Positions 15,531-22,807 of a stretch of DNA of 64,000 bases are shown here, piece by piece. The DNA is taken from contig NZ_JBHUOR010000041.1 of the NCBI RefSeq assembly GCF_042686175.1, positions 1 to 64,000 of the forward strand, read 5' to 3'. How positions within the stretch are numbered: the first letter of the stretch is position 1; the number at the start of each line of letters is the position of its first letter. The notes under the pieces are model-generated. The model worked only from the letters and a program-made list of their open reading frames with translations, was not told the origin of the DNA and did no database searches. This DNA is from Kurthia populi (lineage in GTDB: Bacteria > Bacillota > Bacilli > Bacillales_A > Planococcaceae). The position numbers and the translations under genes were made by a program.

Positions 15531-15969
15531 CGCCATCACCTAATGCTTGTCGAGCTTTTTTGCCGTTATCATTCAAAATATCTCCTGGCACTGTTTCTAA
15601 ATCATTAATTTCATGCCATTCGTAATTTTCTTCATCTGCATAAAATTCAAGCGCTTCACGTAATCGGCTATTTTCTTTAACAACCGCCATTGTTTCATTG
15701 AGCCGCTCATTTTCAGCAGTTATTCCTGACTGTGAACGTGCTTTTTGAATACCTAAAACCACGTAATCATCAACTTGTGCGTAATCTGTAATGTAAGTGA
15801 CCTGCATTAAAATGCTGTAACCTGTAAAATCTTCACCATTCCACTCTTTCAAGTCCAATAAATCGCCAACTTGATAGTTGCGGTCATTTTTACGAATTTC
15901 GAATGTTTTTAAACCTTTTGCTACTGCGCCGAAATATTCAGGAAGTATTTTAAGTTCATGTTTATTCAT
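15523..15969 (-). CDS. DUF3850 (ASCH/PUA-like) protein
   Basis: 148 residues from ATG at 15969. The first 75 residues match the DUF3850 pattern: HELKILPEYFGAVAKGLKTFEIRKNDRNYQVGDLLDLKEW, then VTYITDYAQVDDYVVLGI. This ASCH-like fold is thought to bind RNA or nucleotides. A coiled-coil segment and an acidic C-terminus follow. Common in phage early regions. Confidence 0.78.
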   Translation of the reverse strand: MNKHELKILPEYFGAVAKGLKTFEIRKNDRNYQVGDLLDLKEWNGEDFTGYSILMQVTYITDYAQVDDYVVLGIQKARSQSGITAENERLNETMAVVKENSRLREALEFYADEENYEWHEINDLETVPGDILNDNGKKARQALGDGDE

Positions 15970-16468
15970 CATCGTCACCGCCCAACCGCATCGTGCCCTC
16001 TAACGCATCTTCAACGATTCGGTAAATCTCTTGTGACGTTAAAATGCCTATGTCGTCATAAATCTTTTCTAACGCACGTTGGAAAGTATCCGCATTTTCA
16101 CCTTCTAATTCGAGCGCTTTTGACGAAACTTTCAAGTGAAATTCGAGTGCATTACGTTGTTTTTTTAACTTTTTATTCTCAGCATCTAATTCAGCGTACT
16201 CGGCATATGAAACATCACGTACATTCATGAGTTTTTCGACTGTTTCGATAAGCGCTGGCACATCCTGTCTAGCGTGTGCGATGAATTCAGCGTCATTATA
16301 TTTTGATGATTCTCCGAAACGATGGACTTCGATAAGCCCGTTATCTTCACCATCCATCCATACGTCTGTAATATATGCACGACTATCACTTTTTTTATCA
16401 ATTCTCCACGCACCAGGTGTTGTATTCACTACACGCGCTTTAATCGCGTCTAACTGTTCTTTATTCAT
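15962..16468 (-). CDS. Ead/Ea22-like phage protein
   Basis: 168 residues from ATG at 16468 behind GGGGGAGGG. The N-terminus has the Ead/Ea22 pattern (LDAIKARVVNTTPGAWRI..NDAEFIAHARQDVPALIETVEKLM), then a coiled coil and a helical C-terminal domain ending in an acidic GGDDDE. Ea22-like genes lie in phage early operons; function is unknown. Confidence 0.65.
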   Translation of the reverse strand: MNKEQLDAIKARVVNTTPGAWRIDKKSDSRAYITDVWMDGEDNGLIEVHRFGESSKYNDAEFIAHARQDVPALIETVEKLMNVRDVSYAEYAELDAENKKLKKQRNALEFHLKVSSKALELEGENADTFQRALEKIYDDIGILTSQEIYRIVEDALEGTMRLGGDDDE

Positions 16469-16544
16469 CACCAAGCCCTCCCCCTAAAATTCTGTTTTCG
16501 TCCATTCGCTTGTTCGAAAGCACATTCACTGTTTCGCTTAGAGC

Positions 16545-17093
16545 CTAATTTTCACGTTCTAGCTGTCTAACGCGCTTCTTCAAATCTGCCACTTCATCTG
16601 CTTTGTCGTTGAAAGCATGAAGGATATGGCGCTTTTGGCGTGTAGTGTTTTTTAGTTCGATTCCCATTTCGCACTTTTCGGTATAAGCAGTAACACGCAT
16701 TTTTCCGATTGCAATTAAATCTCTTTCATACGACTTTCTTATTTCGCGTTCTTCTGCTGCTGTAGAAACAGCTTGCGCCCAACGTTTTTCCATTTCGTGC
16801 AATTTGTCATACATCACTTTCATTTCTTCGCTATGCTTATCGTTCTTGTCCATGAGTTGTAATTTCAAATCACCGCGTATTTTATTTGCTTCGTTCAATT
16901 CTTCTTTTTTCTTTTTCAACGACTCACTTGTTTTCGTTAGCGCTGTGTTTATAAGCTCTTTTTCTGCTTCTACGGTCTCGTTCAATCTTTTTAAACTTAA
17001 TAATTCGCCGCGTCTTGCTTCTTCTTCGCCTTTCCAATGCAACACCTCACGCTCCAACATTTCGATGTGGTCTTGCTCGTTAAAATCTCCCAT
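16545..17093 (-). CDS. Coiled-coil phage protein
   Basis: 182 residues from ATG at 17093 with GAGAGGGG upstream. Almost the whole chain is heptad coiled coil (for example LLSLKRLNETVEAEKELINT). It overlaps the next upstream coiled-coil gene by 14 bases. Function unknown; the two may form a heteromeric pair. Confidence 0.55.
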   Translation of the reverse strand: MGDFNEQDHIEMLEREVLHWKGEEEARRGELLSLKRLNETVEAEKELINTALTKTSESLKKKKEELNEANKIRGDLKLQLMDKNDKHSEEMKVMYDKLHEMEKRWAQAVSTAAEEREIRKSYERDLIAIGKMRVTAYTEKCEMGIELKNTTRQKRHILHAFNDKADEVADLKKRVRQLEREN

Positions 17094-17499
17094 TATCCAA
17101 AACCCCTCTCGCAATCTTTTTCATGATATTTGATGCCGTCCATGCGTTCCTTCCCGACACATCTACTTCTACAATTCGTTTTAACGCATCTAGCGCATCG
17201 TTAGAATCGTTTTTCGGAATGTTTTGAGCATTTGCTTTACTTTGATGTAATTCGTGCTTTAAACGCTTGATTTCGTCCTCGCACTCTTTCTGCTTTTGCA
17301 GTTGTGCCGCAAGCATATTGTTCGCTAACTCTGTGCCACGCTTTGCATTTTCGAGTTCACGCTCACGCTTGATGTCTTTGTCAGCCATTTCGCGCATCAT
17401 TTGATACCAGACCTTGTACGATTCTTCTGCCGCCATTGTGCATTTAACAGCCGTAGTAGCTGTTTTGACCGATGGTAGCGGTTTAACTGTTGTTGTCAT
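17080..17499 (-). CDS. Coiled-coil phage protein
   Basis: 139 residues, with a helical core (MADKDIKRERELENAKRGTE) and a C-terminal helix pair (DALDALKRIVEVDV, ASNIMKKIARGVL). Overlaps the preceding gene by 4 bases. No family is recognised. Confidence 0.55.
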   Translation of the reverse strand: MTTTVKPLPSVKTATTAVKCTMAAEESYKVWYQMMREMADKDIKRERELENAKRGTELANNMLAAQLQKQKECEDEIKRLKHELHQSKANAQNIPKNDSNDALDALKRIVEVDVSGRNAWTASNIMKKIARGVLDNGRF

Positions 17500-17852
17500 T
17501 TGTCATTCACTCCTTTTATTTTGATACCTAATGTATCAAGTGCTGTTGTAATGCCCGCCATTACTCCTGAATGGTAACAGCTTGCGAAACTTCCGTTTTT
17601 CGTTCGTTTTGCCGCATTGTATGCTTTCATAATACGTTCATGCGGTGTCATTTCAACCTCGTAGCCCACGATTAATGCTGTAGCTAATTCTTTAGATGTA
17701 AGTCCGCCCAAAGCAATAACTCTCTCGTCGCTAAAATTACTCCACCCTGTGCTAACATGAGATTCCATCGCTTCCTCAAAGGCACATCCAACTTTTCCAA
17801 GATACTCAATCGCATCCGCAACCTCACGACTAACCTTCAATTTTTCTGTCAT
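17496..17852 (-). CDS. Phage protein of unknown function
   Basis: 118 residues from ATG at 17852, preceded by GGAGGAGA-like sequence; the longer frame would cover it. It begins MTEKLKVSREVADAIEYLGK and ends with TPHERIMKAYNAAKRTKNG..GVMAGITTALDTLGIKIKGV, a C-terminal pattern that recurs in Bacillus-type phages. Function unknown. Confidence 0.6.
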   Translation of the reverse strand: MTEKLKVSREVADAIEYLGKVGCAFEEAMESHVSTGWSNFSDERVIALGGLTSKELATALIVGYEVEMTPHERIMKAYNAAKRTKNGSFASCYHSGVMAGITTALDTLGIKIKGVNDK

Positions 17853-18117
17853 CTTCAATCTCCTCCAATACATTTCTCACTTCATTCATAAGTTCTTGCA
17901 GATTCACTTGCATCTGCGCAAACTCTTGTTGCTGTTGTTTCAGCGCTTTGTATGTGCGTGTCGTGATGTCTAATTCCATTAATGCGCTGTACTGCCCGAT
18001 TTCTTCCTTCGATTCACCGACTTGATACCAACCGCCCATTTTTGCCGACTGCAGCTTGCGTCTGAAATCAACTGGCGTATGAGCATGTATGATTTTGCGT
18101 TGTAATGTACTTTGCAT
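17830..18117 (-). CDS. Phage protein of unknown function
   Basis: 95 residues from ATG at 18117 with CAGGAGGTG upstream, which excludes the longer frame. It begins MQSTLQRKIIHAHTPVDFRR and has a C-terminal coiled coil (LMNEVRNVLEEIEDD). Overlaps the next gene by 23 bases. Function unknown. Confidence 0.55.
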   Translation of the reverse strand: MQSTLQRKIIHAHTPVDFRRKLQSAKMGGWYQVGESKEEIGQYSALMELDITTRTYKALKQQQQEFAQMQVNLQELMNEVRNVLEEIEDDRKIEG

Positions 18118-18191
18118 ATTCGCACCTCCTGTTTTTATCTGCGGTAGCAATGCCGTTTAAGGCACTGCTTGTTTGATTGCTTTATACATCA

Positions 18192-18356
18192 TTAGCTCTC
18201 CTCCTCGAATAAGAAACTGTAGTTTAATAATGCTACTGCTACAGAAAAATATGTGAATGCTTGTGCATAAATATCGTATTTAACGCCGTTTAGAATTTGA
18301 ACACCCATGTAAAGGAATAGCGCACTAGCAATGAAGTTGAACCAGTTTATTTTCAT
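18192..18356 (-). CDS. 54-residue membrane protein
   Basis: Encodes MKINWFNFIASALFLYMGVQ and onward to FEEES: two hydrophobic helices and an acidic tail. GGGAGG lies seven bases upstream of the ATG. An 11-codon frame (MMYKAIKQAVP) overlaps its stop by TAATG and is not called as a gene. Function unknown. Confidence 0.6.
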   Translation of the reverse strand: MKINWFNFIASALFLYMGVQILNGVKYDIYAQAFTYFSVAVALLNYSFLFEEES

Positions 18357-18358
18357 CG

Positions 18359-18745
18359 CTAACCTCCCAAAACTTTGAGCGCACGTTCCATTTGTTCAAT
18401 TGATGCACTTTTTATTTTTTCACTTATTTCAGCACGTAAATTCCTGCGTTTCTCTTCGAACTCAATGTGTTGATCGTACGCTTCACGTGATGGCCAAATT
18501 TTCTTCAGGATCCCAAAATTCATCATCTCCTTTTGCATCGACATCTTCCTTTGGTCAATGCGACTCGTATAGCGATAAGGTTTATTGTCTAGGTCATCAA
18601 CTTTAACTGCATACGCACTGGCGCTGTTCGCTTCGATAATTTCGTACTCATTAATAGATGTTGTTTCCATAACGCTTAAATGACCGTAATATCGCGTTTC
18701 AATCCATATGCGGTCTCCTACTTCTAACTTTCGTTTTCCCATCAT
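18359..18745 (-). CDS. Phage protein, small beta-barrel-like
   Basis: 128 residues, starting MMGKRKLEVGDRIWIETRYY. The N-terminal half (GDRIWIE..YRYTSRIDQRKM) resembles the beta-barrel proteins often found near phage replication genes; the C-terminal half is helical (REAYDQHIEFEEKRRNLRAE). The start overlaps the stop of the DnaC-like gene. Function unknown. Confidence 0.55.
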   Translation of the reverse strand: MMGKRKLEVGDRIWIETRYYGHLSVMETTSINEYEIIEANSASAYAVKVDDLDNKPYRYTSRIDQRKMSMQKEMMNFGILKKIWPSREAYDQHIEFEEKRRNLRAEISEKIKSASIEQMERALKVLGG

Positions 18746-19767
18746 TAGCCCTCTCCGAATAACATTTTTTCGAACTGTTCATCTTGGTACTTCGCTTCGC
18801 GGTCACGCATACTTTCTTCTGGCATGAACAATTCGTAGCACATCGTATTTAAGCGGCTACCTGTTCGGCTGTCGCCACGCTCGTCTGCGTAACTGCAAAG
18901 TGATTTATTTTCGTAGTACGTTTGATTACCGAACTCATTGATCGTTAAGTTAGATGCAATGCACGTAATCTTATTTTTCTCCATGCGCTCGTTGAAAATT
19001 TTGTAGTACAGTTCTTCAACGAATCGACTAGGTTTATCTACAGCTAAGTCATCAATTAGCAATACCTCTGCATCAATGAATGTTTTAATAACATCTAGTT
19101 CGTTAATTTCGTTATCACTGTTAAATGTTGCTCGAACTTCTTTCGCTACATTTGTTGCATTAATGTACATAACGTCCACGCCTTTAATCATCAGTTCATT
19201 ACCAAGTGTTGCGAGTAATCGTGATTTCCCCGAACCTTTGCGTTTACTGTAAAGGTAGAAACCTTTTGCATCACTTTGGCCTTTTAAACGTTCGTAGTTA
19301 TCTACAAAAGAAGTTGCAGCCTTTTTAGCGAATATTGCCTTTTCGACATCTTCCTGGGCATGATACTTCACGCTGAAATTGCTAAGTCGTGCATCAACGA
19401 ATTTGTTAGGAATACCGACTGTTGAAAGTTTCTTCGCTCGTTCAGCTTCCTCTAGGCGTTTAAGGCGACAAGGGCATTCAGTTGTCCATTCAATCGGCTT
19501 TTCAACACCGTCCACAAAAATTCGTTCATACTTACCGTCGATAAGATCCATCGCACGTTTTTGGTCCTTCCACCAAACTAGGCCAGTACCATCGCATGCA
19601 TTTTCTCCGAGAACTTCGTGCATGCCGCATTTATCAGACGGCTTGTTAGTTCGAATTACCGGTTTCTCTATGCAATAAGCGCGAGCGTCGTTCAACCTCT
19701 TCTCGAATTCTTCGTTGTTCATCATCTGCGACATTTTTTTGGCTGCTACTGCTTTGATTAATTCCAT
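18745..19767 (-). CDS. DnaC/DnaI-like helicase loader ATPase
   Basis: 340 residues from ATG at 19767 (AAAGG upstream; GTG at 19776 is too close). The N-terminal domain has four cysteines (about C47, C58, C98, C100) that may hold zinc. The AAA+ domain has Walker A SKRKGSGKSR (about 174-183) and Walker B VLLIDDLAV (about 235-243), then YYKIFNERMEKNKITCIASN. It loads the replicative helicase onto the origin opened by the initiator encoded just upstream. The gene overlaps the initiator gene by 122 bases at amino-acid level of both, an unusually long overlap. Confidence 0.85.
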   Translation of the reverse strand: MELIKAVAAKKMSQMMNNEEFEKRLNDARAYCIEKPVIRTNKPSDKCGMHEVLGENACDGTGLVWWKDQKRAMDLIDGKYERIFVDGVEKPIEWTTECPCRLKRLEEAERAKKLSTVGIPNKFVDARLSNFSVKYHAQEDVEKAIFAKKAATSFVDNYERLKGQSDAKGFYLYSKRKGSGKSRLLATLGNELMIKGVDVMYINATNVAKEVRATFNSDNEINELDVIKTFIDAEVLLIDDLAVDKPSRFVEELYYKIFNERMEKNKITCIASNLTINEFGNQTYYENKSLCSYADERGDSRTGSRLNTMCYELFMPEESMRDREAKYQDEQFEKMLFGEG

Positions 19768-20506
19768 GTTGTTCACGACCTTTCATATTTTCATTAGCTT
19801 GTAAGTCAGCTAATGTTTTAATGTTTTCGTTTTTCCAGTTGCGAGTGATTGCTGAAGCGTATTTAATTGAGCGTTTATTAGCGAGTACTGATTTCTTTAA
19901 TGCTTCAAGCGCAAGTTCTTCATTGCAGTCTTTAATCATGTATTCGATTTCTTCGCTAACGAATGGTGTTAATGGTCCAAATTCAGATTCATAGAATTTA
20001 AAGATTTCAGACGACAACGACGACTGCTCTTTAGTCTTGTTGTTGTTTTCAGTATTACTAAAAGATTTAGTATTACTTAAAGACTTAGTATTACTATGAG
20101 CGGATTTTCCTACGTAGGGATTTCCTACCTTGGATTTTCCTACGTAGGATTTCCCTACTTTGGATTTTCCGATGTAGGATTTTCCATCGTAAGATTCGAA
20201 TAGATAATCTTCCACTACGTACTTGTAACCACCTAAATTACCTTTATCGTTACGTAACCGCTTACCGCGCTTTAAGTAGCCGTAATCTAGCAGCTCTTTG
20301 ATAATTGAACGTACGCTATCTTTGCCGTTAGTAGCACGATTGGTTAAATCCTTTTCGTAAAACGACCAGCCGTCCGGTTTGCTCAATAAATAGAGCATCA
20401 TTCCTTTTGCTTGCCATGAAATTTCTTCGTTATTAACGATTTCATTGTCAATCTGTGTGAAGGAACGTCTTTTTCGTCGTTGTAATTCATTTTGTTGTTC
20501 TGACAT
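19646..20506 (-). CDS. Replication initiator (winged helix plus DnaD domain)
   Basis: 286 residues. Residues 13-115 are a winged-helix domain (FTQIDNEIVNNEEISWQAKGMMLYLL..KDLTNRATNGKDSVRSIIKELLDYGYLKR). A repetitive linker (about 130-175) is encoded by iterons. A DnaD-like domain (about 170-240, IFKFYESEFGPLTPFVSEEIEYM..YASAITRNWKNENI) follows. It should bind the iterons in its own gene and recruit the DnaC-like loader, as lambda O and phi11-type initiators do. Confidence 0.85.
   Translation of the reverse strand: MSEQQNELQRRKRRSFTQIDNEIVNNEEISWQAKGMMLYLLSKPDGWSFYEKDLTNRATNGKDSVRSIIKELLDYGYLKRGKRLRNDKGNLGGYKYVVEDYLFESYDGKSYIGKSKVGKSYVGKSKVGNPYVGKSAHSNTKSLSNTKSFSNTENNNKTKEQSSLSSEIFKFYESEFGPLTPFVSEEIEYMIKDCNEELALEALKKSVLANKRSIKYASAITRNWKNENIKTLADLQANENMKGREQHGINQSSSSQKNVADDEQRRIREEVERRSRLLHRETGNSN
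20051..20095. repeat. AT-rich 18-bp direct repeats beside the iterons
   Basis: AGTATTACT occurs three times at exactly 18-base spacing (20051, 20069, 20087), with the bases between also similar (AAAAGATTT, TAAAGACTT). It is very AT-rich and directly adjoins the iteron block, as a DNA-unwinding element would. Confidence 0.6.
20102..20191. repeat. Six 15-bp iterons: phage replication origin
   Basis: Six contiguous 15-base units of GGATTTTCCTACGTA type (starts 20102, 20117, 20132, 20147, 20162, 20177), each encoding five residues of the initiator linker (YVGKS type). Unit identity is highest for units 1 and 3. Iterons inside the initiator gene define the origin in lambdoid and many Firmicutes phages. 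Confidence 0.8.
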
Positions 20507-20510
20507 GCTG

Positions 20511-20669
20511 CTACACCTCTTTCATGCGGTGCATTGTAAGCGCTAGTCGTAAGTCGTAGTAATTAACATCTTCAAGCTGTTTTCCCTTAACTTTGTTGAT
20601 GCCGGCTTTGCGTAATTGCCCGATAATTTGGCGCTTTTTGCTGTCTTGCATTGTATCTGAAGCGTACAT
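20511..20669 (-). CDS. Small phage protein of unknown function
   Basis: 52 residues, starting MYASDTMQDSKKRQIIGQLR, basic, with a short helix pair (KKRQIIGQLRKAGINKV and YYDLRLALTMHRM). GGAG lies upstream of the ATG and it ends just before the initiator gene. The pattern suggests a small DNA-binding or replication accessory protein; no family is recognised. Confidence 0.55.
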   Translation of the reverse strand: MYASDTMQDSKKRQIIGQLRKAGINKVKGKQLEDVNYYDLRLALTMHRMKEV

Positions 20670-20671
20670 AA

Positions 20672-21385
20672 TCATTCTCCTTTTGCGATTATCACTCGCT
20701 TGCCTGTTAGCTTTGCGATAGTTTCGTACATCAGCTTTTCGTCTGAATTTTTGTCAGATAAGTGCAGCAGATGTATTTCTTCAACTTGTGATAAATCGTT
20801 TGCTTTGATAAATTCGATTAAGTTTTCGAGTGAGAAATGTGATTTCATTACTCGCTTATATAAAAAGTTGTGGATCTTGCCGTCCTCTAAATTTTGGTCC
20901 AGCACTGATTGAGCGTAATTGCATTCAATCATCATGTGCGTAATGCCGCTGAATCGTTGCTTGATGTAGTACGTGTCTGTCGCAAAGAGTAGTACATCGC
21001 CCTCTTTACTGCGAATTAAGAAGCCAAAAGGCTCATTAACATCGTGCTGTACATCAAATCCAATGATTGTCCAAGTACCGATTTGATACTGTTTATTAGC
21101 TTGAATCGTTTTAATACGATGATGTTCGATGTTTAATGCGCTTGCTGTGCCTGTTGACATGTAGCAATTAATTGCCGCACTTAACATTTGATTTGTGTAT
21201 TTTGCGTGATCCATATGTTCGTGTGTGATTAAGCACCCGACTGGACTTTGCAAATTAAATTTTAGTGCCTTTTGGATTTGCTTGAATGGTACGCCAGCTT
21301 CGAGCAATAGGGATGTTTGCCCATCACTTATGTGATAGGCGTTTCCCTTACTGCCACTTGCGATTGTTGTGATAACAAGACCCAT
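20672..21385 (-). CDS. MBL-fold metallo-hydrolase (YycJ/WalJ-like)
   Basis: 237 residues. It starts TTIASGSKGNAYHIS and contains the metal-binding CLITHEHMDHAKY (about 53-65), FATDTYY and a C-terminal LLHLSDKNSD. This is the YycJ-type beta-lactamase-fold family, some members of which are 5'-3' exonucleases. Its start overlaps the recT stop (TGATG), so it is co-translated with RecT and may supply nuclease activity for recombination. Confidence 0.82.
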   Translation of the reverse strand: MGLVITTIASGSKGNAYHISDGQTSLLLEAGVPFKQIQKALKFNLQSPVGCLITHEHMDHAKYTNQMLSAAINCYMSTGTASALNIEHHRIKTIQANKQYQIGTWTIIGFDVQHDVNEPFGFLIRSKEGDVLLFATDTYYIKQRFSGITHMMIECNYAQSVLDQNLEDGKIHNFLYKRVMKSHFSLENLIEFIKANDLSQVEEIHLLHLSDKNSDEKLMYETIAKLTGKRVIIAKGE

Positions 21386-22317
21386 CAAAATGGGTCATCT
21401 TCATTGCTTGTTGTAGGTGCATCGAAAAGTCCTTGCTGTCCTTCTGGAATTTCTTCGTGTTGTACGTCAATTGGCTGTTGTGGTTGTTCATCGAACCCGA
21501 TAACATCACCTTGATTTGCATTAGCATCAATCTCCTGTTGGATAGCTTGCGCTTCGACTACGTAATCACGCTCATTGTCGTATTCGTTTTCTGTTGTGCG
21601 ATTGATTGTGTCTACAAGTACATCGCTATCGTCAGATGTGTTAAGGAATGTTTTAGATGCACGATTGATCACTGTACGTTTTGCCATTTCTTGTGGGTAT
21701 TTGTTTTGTACTGATTGGTTTTTAGATGTTGACCAAGCCGTTTGAATCTCGGCCATTGTCATCACTGTTAAATACTGCGTACCGTCTGTGCGCTCGATGA
21801 TGCAGTAAGCACCGATAATGTCCTCTTTTTTACCTGTTGCGGCTTGCCAGTCAGCTTTATGGCCTTTGAATGCTAGTTGACCACGTTCGTTGTACTCAAC
21901 TTCAAATTCTTCACCTTTCCAGATTACGTTAGCCCACATGTCTTTCACGTTCGTTAAGCGACGTAGGACAGCTTGTGTGCCATGATAAGAGCGTTGGAAC
22001 TGTAATTTGCCGTTGTAGTTGATGAAGTAGCCTTGTTTCTTAGCTACTGATAACCCTTGAATCGCCATATCTTGAAGCGCAAACGCCACAGAATCGGGCG
22101 TTACTTTTTCAATTAGCGGTGTTTTGTTCGCGAAATCGGTCGCCGTTAATGTGAAGAAAGCTGCTTGTAGTGCATTTACTGCTGAATAATTTTCGGGTAA
22201 GTTGATTTGACCTTGTTGACGCATTTCTGTAATGCGTTCAGCTACTTGTGTCACCATGCTGTTTTGTTTTTTGTTTTGTTGCACCTGGTTATTTTGTGTT
22301 TGCATTTGATTTGTCAT
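21385..22317 (-). CDS. recT: RecT single-strand annealing recombinase
   Basis: 310 residues from ATG at 22317 (GGAGGAAAAAT upstream). The RecT core covers about residues 20-230: VAERITEMRQQGQINLPENYSAVNALQAAFF, MAIQGLSVAKKQGYFINYNGKLQF, then EMAKRTVINRASKTFLNTSDD. It anneals complementary strands during phage recombination and replication. The C-terminus ends NEDDPF, similar to the acidic tip of SSB. It lies between YopX-like and MBL-fold genes. Confidence 0.92.
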   Translation of the reverse strand: MTNQMQTQNNQVQQNKKQNSMVTQVAERITEMRQQGQINLPENYSAVNALQAAFFTLTATDFANKTPLIEKVTPDSVAFALQDMAIQGLSVAKKQGYFINYNGKLQFQRSYHGTQAVLRRLTNVKDMWANVIWKGEEFEVEYNERGQLAFKGHKADWQAATGKKEDIIGAYCIIERTDGTQYLTVMTMAEIQTAWSTSKNQSVQNKYPQEMAKRTVINRASKTFLNTSDDSDVLVDTINRTTENEYDNERDYVVEAQAIQQEIDANANQGDVIGFDEQPQQPIDVQHEEIPEGQQGLFDAPTTSNEDDPF

Positions 22318-22318
22318 A

Positions 22319-22807
22319 TTATTTTTCCTCCAATAATTCTTTATTTTCGTAGATGTTGCCGATGACTTCATACTCTTTTTTAACATTTAATCTATCTGTT
22401 AGGTTTTGAATGTATAAATCTGGTTTGTCTGTGCGTTTCCCTTCTCCGAAAAAATACGAATCGTATGCAGTATTTGAGTTCGTGCTAGTGATAAAACCTA
22501 AAGTATTTTCAAAAACATCAAAACGCACTACACTAATGACTTCCCTATCACCATAAACTGCGAATGTATCGTACTTTCTACTACGACCACGACGGCTTCT
22601 TGTAGTCCCTACTCGTACGTTTTCTGTATGACGGATAATATCCCCCTCATAAATCTCAACGCCATTTACGTCTTTCAAGCCTGTGTACTGTATTAATACG
22701 CCATCACGCATTTTATCCGCCCAATAAATTGGGTTTTGCGTTAAATCGAATGGACCTAACATTTCGTTATTGTCCGCATCCCAAATGCGGATTTTATGTT
22801 CACGCAT
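22319..22807 (-). CDS. YopX family protein
   Basis: 162 residues from ATG at 22807 (GAGGTG upstream). It shows the YopX signature: REHKIRIWDADNNEM at the start, LIQYTGLKDVNGVEIYEGDII in the middle and YEVIGNIYENKELL at the end. Widely found in Gram-positive phages, function unknown. It overlaps the Rad50-like gene by 8 bases. Confidence 0.85.
   Translation of the reverse strand: MREHKIRIWDADNNEMLGPFDLTQNPIYWADKMRDGVLIQYTGLKDVNGVEIYEGDIIRHTENVRVGTTRSRRGRSRKYDTFAVYGDREVISVVRFDVFENTLGFITSTNSNTAYDSYFFGEGKRTDKPDLYIQNLTDRLNVKKEYEVIGNIYENKELLEEK

Noticed and set aside
18154..18191. 11-codon frame MMYKAIKQAVP
   Set aside because: Overlapping TAATG coupling exists, but the peptide is too short to support as a gene.
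20060..20200. Possible CRISPR array
   Set aside because: The 15-base units are contiguous without unique spacers and encode the initiator linker; they are iterons.
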